NCBI GenBank assembly: GCA_030789695.1
Contig: CM061133.1
Span: 96,181,128-96,245,127 of the forward strand
Direction of reading: 5' to 3'
Source of the DNA: Scilla litardierei
Taxonomy: Eukaryota; Streptophyta; Magnoliopsida; Asparagales; Asparagaceae
Length of the DNA stretch: 64,000 nucleotides
Both the position numbers and the translations under genes were made by a program. The number at the start of each line of letters is the position of its first letter. The stretch's first letter is position 1. Shown piece after piece: positions 54,816 through 64,000 of the stretch. The notes beneath the pieces are model-generated. The model did no database searches and was not told where the DNA came from. It saw only the letters and a program-made list of their open reading frames with translations.

Positions 54816-55566
54816 CCAAGGGCCACACCGTCTTGCGCAAGTTATGGTCGCTTAAGAGGATGTTGATCGTCCTTTCCCTCGCAGAATTCACCAGCAAGTC
54901 ATTCGCCGATTGCTGCTTGGCGGCAGTCGGCTCACCCAGATCGAGGATGGCCCCGCCGGCCGCTCCCCACCGAACCGGGAAAGGAACACTCGACGGGAAC
55001 GTGACAAACACGTATTCCCCTTTCCAACGTTTCAGGGAGCTCGGCAACCCCAGCACCAGGGTCATCTTCGGGCGGGCGCTGATGTAAATCCACGCCCCCG
55101 ATTGGTGGTGACTCAGGCGGTAGAACTGAGCGAAGAGACGGAGAGAGGGCGCCACTCCCATCAGCATGCAGACGACGACGAACCCGACAAGGAGCCCGAC
55201 GGCATTGGGGCAGAATTGGCACAAGCCCACCTTGTGCGCCTGAAGGAACTCAACGACAAAGGGGTGGAGCGGGAAACGAAGCCCGAAGCGGAAGCACTTC
55301 TCATATATTCCGACCTCGTTGGGACCGGGAAGGCAGATCCGCTCGTCGGACCCGGGAGCACGAACCGAGGAAGGGGGAAGAAGGTAGGCGGAGCGCAGGC
55401 TCCCGATGGCGGTGGCACAAACCGACGAGGGCCACGACAAGACCTCTGGGGGCACCCCCGAAAGATCACCCCCGTGCCGACGAATCGCCGAAGGAGGACT
55501 ATCCACCAGGCCAGGAGCAGCGTCACGCTCCGGCCGACCCGAACCGGTGGCAGAGGAAGACGACAT
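54816..55566 (-). CDS. aORF of Tat element, exon 1 (putative gypsy-type transposase domain)
   Basis: From ATG 55566 (MSSSSATGSGRPERDAAPGL); a farther in-frame ATG exists at 55629 but is preceded by less typical sequence. Core phrases CLPGPNEVGIYEKCFRFGLR, FPLHPFVVEFLQAHKVGLCQ, PNAVGLLVGFVVVCMLMGV, FAQFYRLSHHQSGAWIYISA resemble the domain known as putative gypsy-type transposase (PF04195 by recall), which occurs in antisense between pol and the 3' LTR of Tat elements. The three exons together give 1,995 bp, 664 residues, without a stop, in contrast with the wrecked gag-pol on the other strand. Expression and function are not known. Confidence 0.78.
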
Positions 55567-55864
55567 GATGCAGAGCTCGGGCAGGATCGAGACCAACGCA
55601 AAGAAGAAAGTGACGGGATTGCGGCTCACAACCCACTCGGCTTCTCAACCTAAGACGGCCCCGCGAGCGGTGGGGATAGACTTGCAGCTACACGTGGCAG
55701 CATCAGAGGAACGACGGCGCTTCGGAACCCGCGCCTTAAAAGTATCGAACGGACCAACTCATGATGACGACCAATAAATGAGTCGGCATCGACTGACGAG
55801 CCTGTCAAAGTAGGCGGAAGTCACATCGGCCGAGCCGAACCGGCCGAGGCCGATCGACCCGACC

Positions 55865-55876
55865 AATGGGGGCAAT
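55865..55876 (+). other. polypurine tract of the Tat element
   Basis: AATGGGGGCAAT immediately before the 3' LTR. Confidence 0.75.
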
Positions 55877-56790
55877 TGTTACGCCTATTTGGCCGAAGCC
55901 TGAAAGACACGAGCTCAGAAGCCCATCTGTGCGATCCGGCCCGCCCTGCGAAGTCCCATATAGGGCCCCCAAATATCAACCCGACCCGGCCCCGATAACG
56001 CACGAGTCACCCGCCCACTCCAGCGATAACCGTTCCCCTGATCCCGCTGCCGCTTAATGGCCGTGATGGGGAGGTGCTGGCATGGCGCTAGGAGCGGCGA
56101 CGGGGGTGGGGGGGGGGGGGGGGCGGATTGAGGGGGCACGATCGAAGGCGGACGAGCGACGTGGGCCGGAGGCAGTCACGGCAGGAGGTATATAAAAGGG
56201 CTAGAAGGACGACTGGACAAGTGACCGGATCTCAGGTAACTAAAACCTAAGGTACTCCATCAACGACCTAGTTCCCCCATTCCAAACTCCTTCCTCCCCC
56301 GCTCGCGCCGGTAGACGCCGTTTCGATCTCCACTCGAGTCGAACCGTCTCCGCCGGGCCTCCTCTTTCAGATCACTATCTGACTTAGGCATCGGAGGGGA
56401 TTTGGCCGGAACCAAGGTCCGGCCCCCCTGACGAGCGTTCTCATCTGCGCAGGAGGACGTCACATCCATAGGACGAGGCTTCCCCTTCGCCCCGCGACCG
56501 ACAACGTGACCAGCAGGACGATCGAGGCTACCCCTTGTCGTCCGACCGCCGAGGCCGAGCACGTCCGTCCGAGGCCGAACGTCTCAACCCGGGACGAGGC
56601 TTCCCCGTGCCCCCCTTCGACCAAGGATCTCGATTTGGCCGAGCCGACGCGCTCCACGTCGTCCGCAACTCCGACTCACGCCTCGTCTGCACCGACTCGA
56701 CACACCCGAGGGACCCAAGCGGATCCCTTGACCACGTTGACCGGGTTGTCCACGGTCAACGCTTTTGTAGTGAGAAAACACTCTGAAACA
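55877..56790 (+). repeat. 3' LTR of the Tat element
   Basis: Partner of 50110-51008; carries an expanded G tract at 56102-56123 absent from the 5' LTR. TATA box TATATAAAAGG at about 56190. Confidence 0.92.
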
Positions 56791-56795
56791 AGTAT

Positions 56796-58236
56796 GTACT
56801 ATGATAACATTTTTGCAATGATAGATTCTATTTCACAAACTTGTAAATATAACATTTTTGCAAAGAAATACCTTGCTTCAAGATTTTTTAATAGCATTAA
56901 ATATTTAGAGTGTTTATAAGTTCACCCTGATAACAACATACATATGATTGAAGAAAAAAAGTCATTAGGCAAAACTGATAAATGTATGCTAAAAATATAT
57001 TGCACTACAATAAATCTTTTTTAGTTATCATAAATACCGTTAACTAATTTTAGTTTCTTCGTTGCTCAATTCTATTTGTTTGTTATTATTTTGATTGATC
57101 TAGTTGTATGCCCAAAATCTATCCCCCAAAGAGAGAATTTATAAGAAAAAACTTAATAATTCTTGTGGCATTTAAATTAATATAGAACAAACAAAGCTAG
57201 TGTACTTGGCTCAACTTGACCAGCGGATGGTGGAATAAATATTGTGATATAACAAGTATAATTTTTTACCTTCTACCTTGATGGTGGATTAGTCCCCACT
57301 GGCCTAAACCCGTTGCACCAATGAAAAGAGAGATAGGGAGAGTCTAAACTAATTTGCATGATATTACTTTTTTGTAAGTTGATGAAAGATCAACTAAGCT
57401 TAGCCCATACCCAACTGATCATGATTAATCAAAATTCCAATAATATGTTGGGTGAGTTGAGCTCTTCTTCTATATGTTCATGTGTATATACGTATTTTAG
57501 AATTAATTGAGGACAAGGTATATGAGTTGTTATTATAATTTAGTACGTATACGCTATACACGTTTTTTGCGTATCTTCCCCCCCAGAAATGTAGAAAAAT
57601 ATTGAAGCATATGAGTGACTGTAACGACACATTGAGGGCACAAATTTATGTGTGCTTTCATGAACAAATAAAACTCTGGTACTATAGCTGTTGACCGAGA
57701 GCTTTCGAAGCAACTGTAGTAGATGTTGGCAAGGAATTTAGGAGAGATCTTAGGGAGTGAAATTATTTAATGATATTCTTCCTATCTCGCTGCATGCTTC
57801 TTTCTTTTGCATGCTTCTTTCTTTTGGTAAAGGAAAATAATTATTGTGGTAAAATGGGATGGTAATATTCTGAAAATTCCATCAACATCTTAATTTCCTT
57901 ATCTTTTTGTGTGTGTTCCCTTGTGATGGCCGGTGAGGGCTGCGTGTATGTGTTAAGAAAAATAATGACATGCCAAAAAGAATAAGAAAAAGATGATGAA
58001 CATTACAATTTTGGGTTAGGGATCATCTTTACCAATTTACCAATTTAGTCATGTTTATGCAATTCTATGTCAACGATCACATTCTCTTCATAATCTCAAA
58101 TATTTGACTTCGTGATCATCCAAAAACATGAACTAAGTGGATTGAATTGAATTAACTGATCTTGGATTGTGGATCATGTCTAGATCCCAATCAAAAAAAA
58201 TCAGATAAGGGGTTAATGTAGATCGCCGATTGTTCT
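56796..58236. other. AT-rich DNA, no gene seen
   Basis: Direct continuation of the segment 50039-50104 across the Tat insertion. No coding region, repeat array or RNA gene recognised. Confidence 0.6.
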
Positions 58237-59179
58237 TGTTGGTTTTTGTGATTCAAATCTCATGGAGCGTTTTTCCCAGGTGACTCGGTCGAATAGGAGG
58301 CTGTTCGGTCGAGCAGCATGAAGTCTCTGACAGACCGAGTAGGCAGAGAGTTTGTGAAAGTTTTCAGTTTGACTGGGGTGACTCCTATTCGGTCGAGTAT
58401 GAGACTACTCGGTCAAGCAGGAAGCTACTCGACCGAGCAGCATGAAGGCTTTGTTTGTCCAAGCAGCCCGAGGGCATTTCGTTTGAAGATGAATACTGAC
58501 ACTCGGTCCGAGTAGCTAAGCTACTCGACCGAGTCTACTCGACTCCACCAGCGTCGTTTCTAGAACTTGTCAGCTCGACCGAGCATGCCAAGCTGACAGC
58601 CGACTCGGGCCGAGCAGAGCGCAGGGCCAACCCAAAAACCGACGCTTCGTTTAGGTTTTCTGGGTTTGTTTTGGGTTTGTATTTAAACCTAACTACTGTT
58701 TTAGATTAGGTCAATGCTCCATTGAGTTTTGGAGAGTCTCTTACTACTCCATTGGAGATTTGAGAGGTTTTAGGGTTTGTGTTCTTGAGAGAAAGGTTTG
58801 GGTTTTCCTTCTCTTCTTCTTCCATTGATTTCTTCCTCTTGAGTTGATTCGTGAGTGCTTGTTCCATTGACAAGTTATTACTCACGCGTGAGGGAGCGTT
58901 TTGTAACCCTAATTGTTTAGATCTCTCTACTAGTGGAATTGTCTCGGGTTAGATTACTGGATGTAGGTTGTTTACAACCGAACCAGGGTAAAATCTTTTG
59001 TGTTTGTGATTGAGTTATTATTTGTTGATGTGATTCATTTGATACTTTCTATTGCAAGGTCATTTGGAAATTTTGTTGGGTCTTTGAGATTAGATTTTTG
59101 CTAGCCCTATATTCTTGATCAGTTTATTAGGGTTGGTTTTCTACATTGATCTCAATGCGTTTTGGATTTCACCCCAACA
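58237..59179 (+). repeat. Copia LTR with CGGTCGAG motif cluster
   Basis: Starts TGTTGGTTTTTGTG (start inferred) and ends CACCCCAACA, two bases before a PBS TGGTATCAAAGC (59182-59193). The cluster of ACTCGGTCGAGTA/CTCGACCGAGTA motifs at 58284-58617 lies just upstream of a TATA-like GTATTTAAACC (58679-58689). The second LTR is outside the window or lost behind the insertion at 59884. Confidence 0.7.
58284..58617. repeat. inverted CGGTCGAG motif cluster in Copia LTR
   Basis: About twelve copies in both orientations, e.g. ACTCGGTCGAATAGG, CTACTCGACCGAGCAG, CTACTCGACCGAGTC. Same core as the cluster in the solo LTR at 14084-14322 though the families differ. Confidence 0.85.
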
Positions 59180-59181
59180 AG

Positions 59182-59193
59182 TGGTATCAAAGC
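59182..59193 (+). other. PBS of the right-hand Copia element
   Basis: TGGTATCAAAGC, one mismatch from the initiator-Met tRNA complement. Confidence 0.85.
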
Positions 59194-59883
59194 TTGCGGT
59201 TTTATTGCAAAGGAAGTTAGTGGTGTAGGAAAGACGGTGTCTTTGGCAACCTTGAATATTGAGAAGTTCACCGGTCGGAATGATTTTCGGATTTGACAGA
59301 CAAAGGTGAAGAATGTTCTTATGCAGACGGGGTATTACCATGTCGTATTCGATGTCTCGAATATCGATAAAGAGGTGACTGCATCCGTAAGGGCAAAGAT
59401 GGAGAGGAAGGCGTAGAGCGCGATTCAGTTTTCGTTATCAAATAATGTTCTGAGGGAAGTCCTTGATGAGGCTACGACATCTAATATGGGGAAGAAGCTT
59501 GAGTACTATATGAAGAAATCTTTCATGAGTCACCTATATTTACTTCAGCAGCTCTATACTCTCAAGATGAAGTCTGGTTCAGCGGTGAAGGATCACATGG
59601 ATGAGTTGAACAGGATTTGCCAGAGTTGCGTGGTATGGATGTGAAGATTGAAGATGAGCAGCAAGCGGTTATCTTGTTGTGCTTATTGCCGGAAGAGTAT
59701 AATCAGTTTAGTCAGTGGATGATTTACAATCGGACTACTCTCACCATGGAAGAGGTGAAAATGGCGCTTTACACAGAGCAACTATGTGGCATGGTTTAAG
59801 GTAGAGATCATGTGAGTAACCGCGAGGAGGCATTGCATGAGAGGGTGACGTCCTCTAGGTTTGTGGCATGCAAGTGTGCAATA
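59194..59883 (+). pseudogene. Copia gag (Tnt1/Tork-like), truncated by insertion
   Basis: KTVSLATLNIEKFTGRNDFR, VKNVLMQTGYYHVVFDVSNI, SAIQFSLSNNVLREVLDEAT, GKKLEYYMKKSFMSHLYLLQ, QLYTLKMKSGSAVKDHMDEL: the Gag of Tnt1-like elements. Two Trp codons have become stops (TGG to TGA in FRI-stop-QTK, about 59297; TGG to TAG in KA-stop-SAIQ, about 59416). A one-base shift near 59620 leads to ELRGMDVKIEDEQQAVILLC and EVKMALYTEQLCGM, then a TAA. The initiating ATG is lost. The element stops at the LTR inserted at 59884. Confidence 0.85.
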
Positions 59884-61532
59884 TGATTGGGGATACCAGA
59901 TTTAAATATTTATACCGTAAGCTCACGGTGTTGTAGTGTGGCTTGGGGGTCGAACACAGGGAGGCGTGGTTTTGCTTGTGTCAGAGAGGAACCGGTTCAC
60001 CCTATGGGTGAGCTAGCCCGAATCGATCGTTGGTTTGTCACAAAATGAATACGAAGGATAAACAATATAAAGGTAAACCCAGGATTTCGGTTTCCACCCT
60101 ATCATGTGTTCTCACTACTACGACCGACGGATAGGAACACTATCGGAATTAGGGTTTAATGGTGAGACGTTGCCTCTAAGAGTGATACCAGCGTTCCATG
60201 GGCCCGATATTCCAGTTGGTGCCCAGGATGATACGCCGGACTACCCAGGTTCGGTTAGTGGGCATTCCCATGTCCATTAACACTGACCGACTCCAGGAGC
60301 ATTAAGCTCGCAACGATAACTCCTAACATCTCATCCTGACGTTTCCATGCGCTAGGATTCGATGTCTACGCTAAGGGCGTGAGCTATGGCTAGGGAGTCA
60401 ACCGCCAAGTTTATTCCCCCTTGGCCCAATGGTCAAAGGCGGTCTTTTTTCCGCCAATGACAATAAACCACCCCACGTAACCAATAAATTCCTAATCCCT
60501 ATCGAAATCCTAGTCATATGGACGCATTAGGGAGAACCCACGAAGGGGTTTTCACCAAAATCCCAGATTTGGGAACTACTCACACATTTTAGCTAAAAAG
60601 AAATCTAAATGAAAATTGACCGTAGAAATCATAATCGGGCAATTGAAATGAAGTAGTAGCAATGCTATTAAGGTAATATCAAAGTTTCATAAAGATCAGA
60701 ACACTTACAATTAACAATAAACTTCCAGCCGTCAAAAATAGAGAAAAAACAGGGGAAAATACACAGCTCACGTTTTTGAAAACCTAGGCAACTATATATA
60801 GAAATCGACTTCAACCGATCGGTTGAAGAATCAACCGATCGGGTGAGCTGCTACGACGCTTCAGCATCGGTCTTGAGAACCTTCAACCGGACACTTGGAA
60901 CGATCGAGTGAAGCATGCGGGTCGTCGTTTGGATCTTGCGGTCATTAAGTGAACCGATCCGTTGAGTAATCAACCGATCGGTTGGAAATACGCCCAAAAG
61001 AACAGAGACTTCTGTCGACTTCGCACGGTCAGCGAGCCGTCAGGTGAGCTCTCCAGGTCGTCTCTTGGAGGAATCGGCTACAGATGAACCGATCGGGTGA
61101 ATATCACCCGATCGATTGGAATTCAGCTCCAAATTCCCGAGAAGTCTGTTGGGATGAACCAGTCGTCGAACTGGTTGGTTGATCCTCACTTTGGTTTAGC
61201 TGATGTCCCACTTTGCTTTAGCTGATGTCCGAGTCGGATACGCGTGCATCACCCAATCGGTTGGCTGTGTCCAACCAATTGGGTGGGGGGCTGAAAGATG
61301 GCAATCTTGGTCGTTTGACCCCCTGGATCGCGCGTGACTCCTCCCGTTGCTCCGAAGACTTATGATATCTTCGTTATGTGTCCTCTACGCTGGCAATCTC
61401 ATACAAACACAAAAAAACACGGAGAAGTGAAAGAAAACTAGAAAACACGAGAAAACGGATACGGGACGGCGGAGAATATCTGAAAAACACAAAGAAGATG
61501 TGCGTGAATATATAAAATATAAACACACGTCA
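59884..61532 (-). repeat. 3' LTR of an Athila/Tat-like Gypsy element (continues off right edge)
   Basis: Plus strand TGATTGGGGATACC...ACACACGTCA, 1,649 bp, followed on its inner (right) side by a PPT (AGCTTGGGGGATTT in sense, 61533-61546). Shares the ATACCGTAAGCTCACGG segment with the solo LTR at 13021. A cluster of CAACCGATCGGTTG motifs (60811-61275) sits next to a TATA box (TATATATAG in sense, 60793-60801). The left flank CAATA should recur beyond the window as TSD. Confidence 0.75.
60811..61275. repeat. inverted CCGATCGGTTGA motif cluster in LTR
   Basis: Near-palindromic copies such as TCAACCGATCGGTTGAAG, CAACCGATCGGGTGAG, GAACCGATCGGGTGAA, CACCCGATCGATTGG and CACCCAATCGGTTGG. Core CCGATCGG overlaps the CGGTC/GACCG cores of the other clusters. 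Confidence 0.82.
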
Positions 61533-62429
61533 AAATCCCCCAAGCTGAACCCTTCCTTGTCCTCGAGGAAGACGAGTGAGAATAGGAGGTTGGAGGGAGA
61601 AAATAGAGAGAAAGAGAGAAAAAGAGAAATCTAAATCCTAAATCGCCCGTCAAGGCCAACAAAATCAAAAACCCCACACCAAGCAAGCAAACGACAATTC
61701 ACAACACTATACCAAGGAATACGAGTCCAGACAAGTGTTGTGGGCCCACGCGGTGAAGCGCGAGTGAGTGTGGTCATGTGCTAGCAGACGGTGTCACTAT
61801 CTACATTGTGCAATAAGCTCCATATACACAAATCCAAGAAAAGACCCAAATATCGATTCGATGTGAAATAAGCGGTGAATATATAGCTCAAGCATGCATG
61901 AGAAGAAAGTAAGAATCGAAACATATCATGTGTCAGGGACTCCACAGCTTGGGACTAAGAAATCACCACACTATCACCTAGATAATAGCTAAAAAGTCCA
62001 TATTCCAAGTGTTTTTGAAAACAATGGTGGTCGAGATGATATGGAGTAGAACACTCGGTGCAAATTCTCGCCTTCCCTTAATTCTCGGTAGGTAGAAAAA
62101 TATTCACACACATTTTTTTGGGTTTTGGATATATGTATTTTTTTGGATTTTTGGCTATACATATATATTTTTTTCTTTCTTTTCTCTTTTCCTTTTTTGG
62201 GTTTTTCTTTTCTCTTTTATTTGGATTTTTGGATTTTGGGGTATATACATGTGTGTACTCTTCCAAGTGGGAGAACGGTACACGACGATGGGATTTGCAC
62301 CAAGTAAAACAAAAAAGAAATCGGATTCTAAACACTTGGGCAAAGGGGATTTTTCGCTAATCAGAGCATAGGCTAAATGGGTTATCCTAATCCTAATTAT
62401 GGAATCCCGACACATGCGAAATGAAACAT
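61533..62429 (-). other. 3' internal non-coding region with PPT
   Basis: In sense CGAGGACAAGGAAGGGTTCAGCTTGGGGGATTT precedes the LTR (quoted here in parts: GAGGACAAGG, then AGCTTGGGGGATTT). No pol domain is legible; this is the 3' untranslated part of the Gypsy element. Confidence 0.6.
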
Positions 62430-62451
62430 ACTATATATATATATATATATA

Positions 62452-62489
<38 letters not shown>
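62430..62489. repeat. (TA)n(TC)n microsatellite
   Basis: About 24 bp of TA repeats followed by about 36 bp of CT repeats, abutting the first Helitron end. Confidence 0.95.
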
Positions 62490-62494
<5 letters not shown>

Positions 62495-63033
62495 TATATA
62501 AAAGAGGGATGTTATCAAGAGAAATTGGACATGAGAATTTGGACATGAGAAATTGGTTAAGAGAATTTGGATATCTATTATATACAGGAGGGATGTTATC
62601 AAGAGAAATTGGATAAGAGAATTTGGATATGAGAAATTGGATAAGAGAATTTGAATATCTATTATATAAAAGAGGGATGTTATCAAGAGAAATTGGATAA
62701 GAGAATTGGACATGAGAAATTGGATAAGAGTAATTGGATATCTATTATATAAACACCTACAAATTTTATTCTCCCCCCTTCCGACCATTTTTTCCAGTGT
62801 TTTGAAGATTTTTGAATTTTATCTGACTAGAACATAGCGTTGTCCTACGTGGCAAGTTTGTCTTAGGTGGCAATGACAATTTTGGAGAGACTTAAATTTT
62901 GGGGGAAAACTTAAATTTGGGGGGAAACTTGAAATTTTGTGGGAAAACTTGAAATTTGGGGGAGCTTGAAATTTGTGTGGGGAAAAACGCAGCCATTAAA
63001 TAAACTGTGCCCAATGGGCACGGGTAATGACTA
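62490..63033 (+). mobile_element. Helitron-like element, copy 1 of a head-to-tail pair
   Basis: 5' end TCTATTATATAAAAGAGGG, then an 84/84/83-bp tandem repeat (starts at 62490, 62574, 62658) and a unique body with CCTACGTGGCAAGTTTGTC. The 3' end has the hairpin GTGCCCAATGGGCAC (63007-63021), GGTAATGA and CTA. No TIR or TSD; no Rep/helicase, so non-autonomous. Its 3' end runs straight into copy 2. Confidence 0.72.
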
Positions 63034-63476
63034 TTTATTATATACATAAGGGATGTTATCAAGAGAAATTGGATAAGAGAATTTGGACATGAGAAATTCG
63101 ATAAGAGAATTTGGATATCTATTATATAAAAGAGGGATGTTATCAAGAGAAATTGGATAAGAGAATTGGACATGAGAAATTGGATAAGAGAAATTGGATA
63201 TCTATTATATAAACACCTACAAATTTTATTCTCCCCCTTCCGACCATTTTTTTCCAGTCCTTTGAAGATTTTTGAATCTTATCCTACTAGAACAAAGCTT
63301 TGTCCTACGTGGCAAGTTTGTCCTAGGTTGCAATGACAATTTTGGAGAGACTTAAATTTTGGGGGGGAAACTTAAATTTGGGGGAAAACTTGAAATTTGG
63401 GGGAACTTGAAATTTGTGTGGGGAAAAAACTCAGCCATTAAATAAACCGTGCCCAATGGGCACGGGTAATGACTAG
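63034..63476 (+). mobile_element. Helitron-like element, copy 2
   Basis: 5' end TTTATTATATACATAAGGG, repeat units 84 and 83 bp (63034, 63118), the same body, an 8-bp-stem hairpin CCGTGCCCAATGGGCACGG (63447-63465), a 7-bp spacer and CTAG (63473-63476) followed by T. Hairpin plus CTAG/T is the Helitron 3' signature. Confidence 0.78.
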
Positions 63477-63502
63477 TATATATATATATATATATATATA
63501 TT
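63477..63502. repeat. (TA)n microsatellite
   Basis: TA dinucleotide run directly after the Helitron 3' end, continuing the TA tract seen left of copy 1 and consistent with insertion into TA-rich DNA. Confidence 0.95.
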
Positions 63503-64000
63503 CATGCATACAGAAGCAGACAAAAGAAGCAAATACCGCATATTCAAATCGAAGCATGATAATCTTGGGGTCATTCCTGGACAGGTATATAAATCAAAAT
63601 CATAAAGTAAAAGCACATTATAAGCTAGTACGACACATGACTTACAAAAAAGCAAAGTGGACTCACGATGCATGAAATGCAAGAGGACTTGGCTTCCTAG
63701 GGTTAGTGAATGTGATTATCGAAGCCATGCTAGGTGTGTGTGTGATTTTGTGGAAATTCATCATATGGGGTCATCTCTAGGAGAAAGAGATAAAAAGAAG
63801 AAAAAAGAAAAAAGAAAAACACGAAGAAAACGACTCAAAAAAACGAAGAAAAAGACGTAAATGACGCACGAAGTGCGACTCCCCCAAGCTGAAACTTGCA
63901 TTGCCCTCAATGCAATAAAAATAGATACGGGAGGGCAATGAAAATGGGAGGAAATATGCACCGACACAAAAAGAAATGGAAAACAAGAGAAGCACATATA
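63503..64000 (-). other. internal non-coding region with a second PPT-like sequence
   Basis: In sense, GAGGGCAATGCAAGTTTCAG then CTTGGGGGAGTCGC at about 63876-63915 repeats the layout of the PPT at 61533. No gene recognised to the window end. Confidence 0.5.

Larger units (their letters stand above)
50110..56790 (+). mobile_element. Tat-lineage Ty3/Gypsy element, internally deleted
   Basis: 6,681 bp, TSD AGTAT (50105-50109, 56791-56795), LTRs of 899 and 914 bp that differ at about 30 positions plus indels. PBS-type TGGTGCCGTCTGTGGGAA after the 5' LTR and a long antisense ORF between integrase and 3' LTR are hallmarks of the Tat group (Retand/Grande-like). Most of gag, RNase H and the integrase core are missing, so it is non-autonomous. 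The GC-rich composition sets it apart from its surroundings. Confidence 0.92.

Noticed and set aside
62490..63476. Tandem repeats considered as a satellite array
   Set aside because: The arrangement has defined ends with a hairpin and CTAG/T, so a tandem Helitron explains it better than a satellite.

Overview
The window is nuclear DNA of a flowering plant, probably a eudicot. It holds plant-specific gene fragments (DUF241/BPS1-like, chromomethylase-like, 40S ribosomal protein S3 with a plant intron) and is packed with plant lineages of Copia and Gypsy LTR retrotransposons. I cannot name the species. No complete host gene, tRNA, rRNA or CRISPR array is visible; more than 80% of the sequence is transposable elements, many nested, and insertion points can be fixed to the base from target-site duplications (TSDs).

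Layout. 1-1252: 5' part of a minus-strand Gypsy element (gag runs off the left edge, PBS, LTR). 1253-5743: AT-rich DNA with two minus-strand exon fragments (RPS3 last exon, chromomethylase-like first exon) ending in a CACTA-type transposon terminus. 5744-6166: Copia LTR fragment. 6167-7765: DUF241 pseudogene split by a 1,188-bp Mutator-like foldback element with a 10-bp TSD. 8516-19307: old Sirevirus-like Copia element (TSD AGCTA) with an env-like region, split by a 1,822-bp solo LTR (TSD GGTAA). 19308-23444: degenerate Copia remnants and a second CACTA-type terminus. 23450-50033: short-LTR (120 bp) Copia element on the minus strand (TSD TTTTC) that hosts two younger complete insertions, a Sirevirus at 23587-33569 (TSD CAACC) and a chromodomain Gypsy (Del/Tekay type) at 34734-44555 (TSD ATGTG). 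50110-56790: Tat-lineage Gypsy element (TSD AGTAT), largely deleted in gag-pol but with an intact spliceable antisense ORF. 56796-58236: AT-rich, no gene seen. 58237-59883: Copia LTR plus gag, cut by a minus-strand Athila/Tat-like Gypsy LTR at 59884-61532 whose internal part runs off the right edge and carries a tandem pair of Helitrons (62490-63476).

How the parts relate. By-eye LTR comparison gives a consistent layering: Tekay insertion youngest (about 18 substitutions in 2,498 bp), Sirevirus B about 1.5%, Tat about 3%, Sirevirus A clearly older. Every protein-coding retroelement has stops, frameshifts or deletions, so none looks autonomous. The most interesting signals are non-coding: clusters of short inverted motifs sharing a CGGTC/GACCG core just upstream of the TATA box in four different LTR families; two in-frame spliceosomal introns in the Tekay element; the palindrome-within-palindrome MULE; and a recurrent ATGTTGCAACAT palindrome spread through Sirevirus A.
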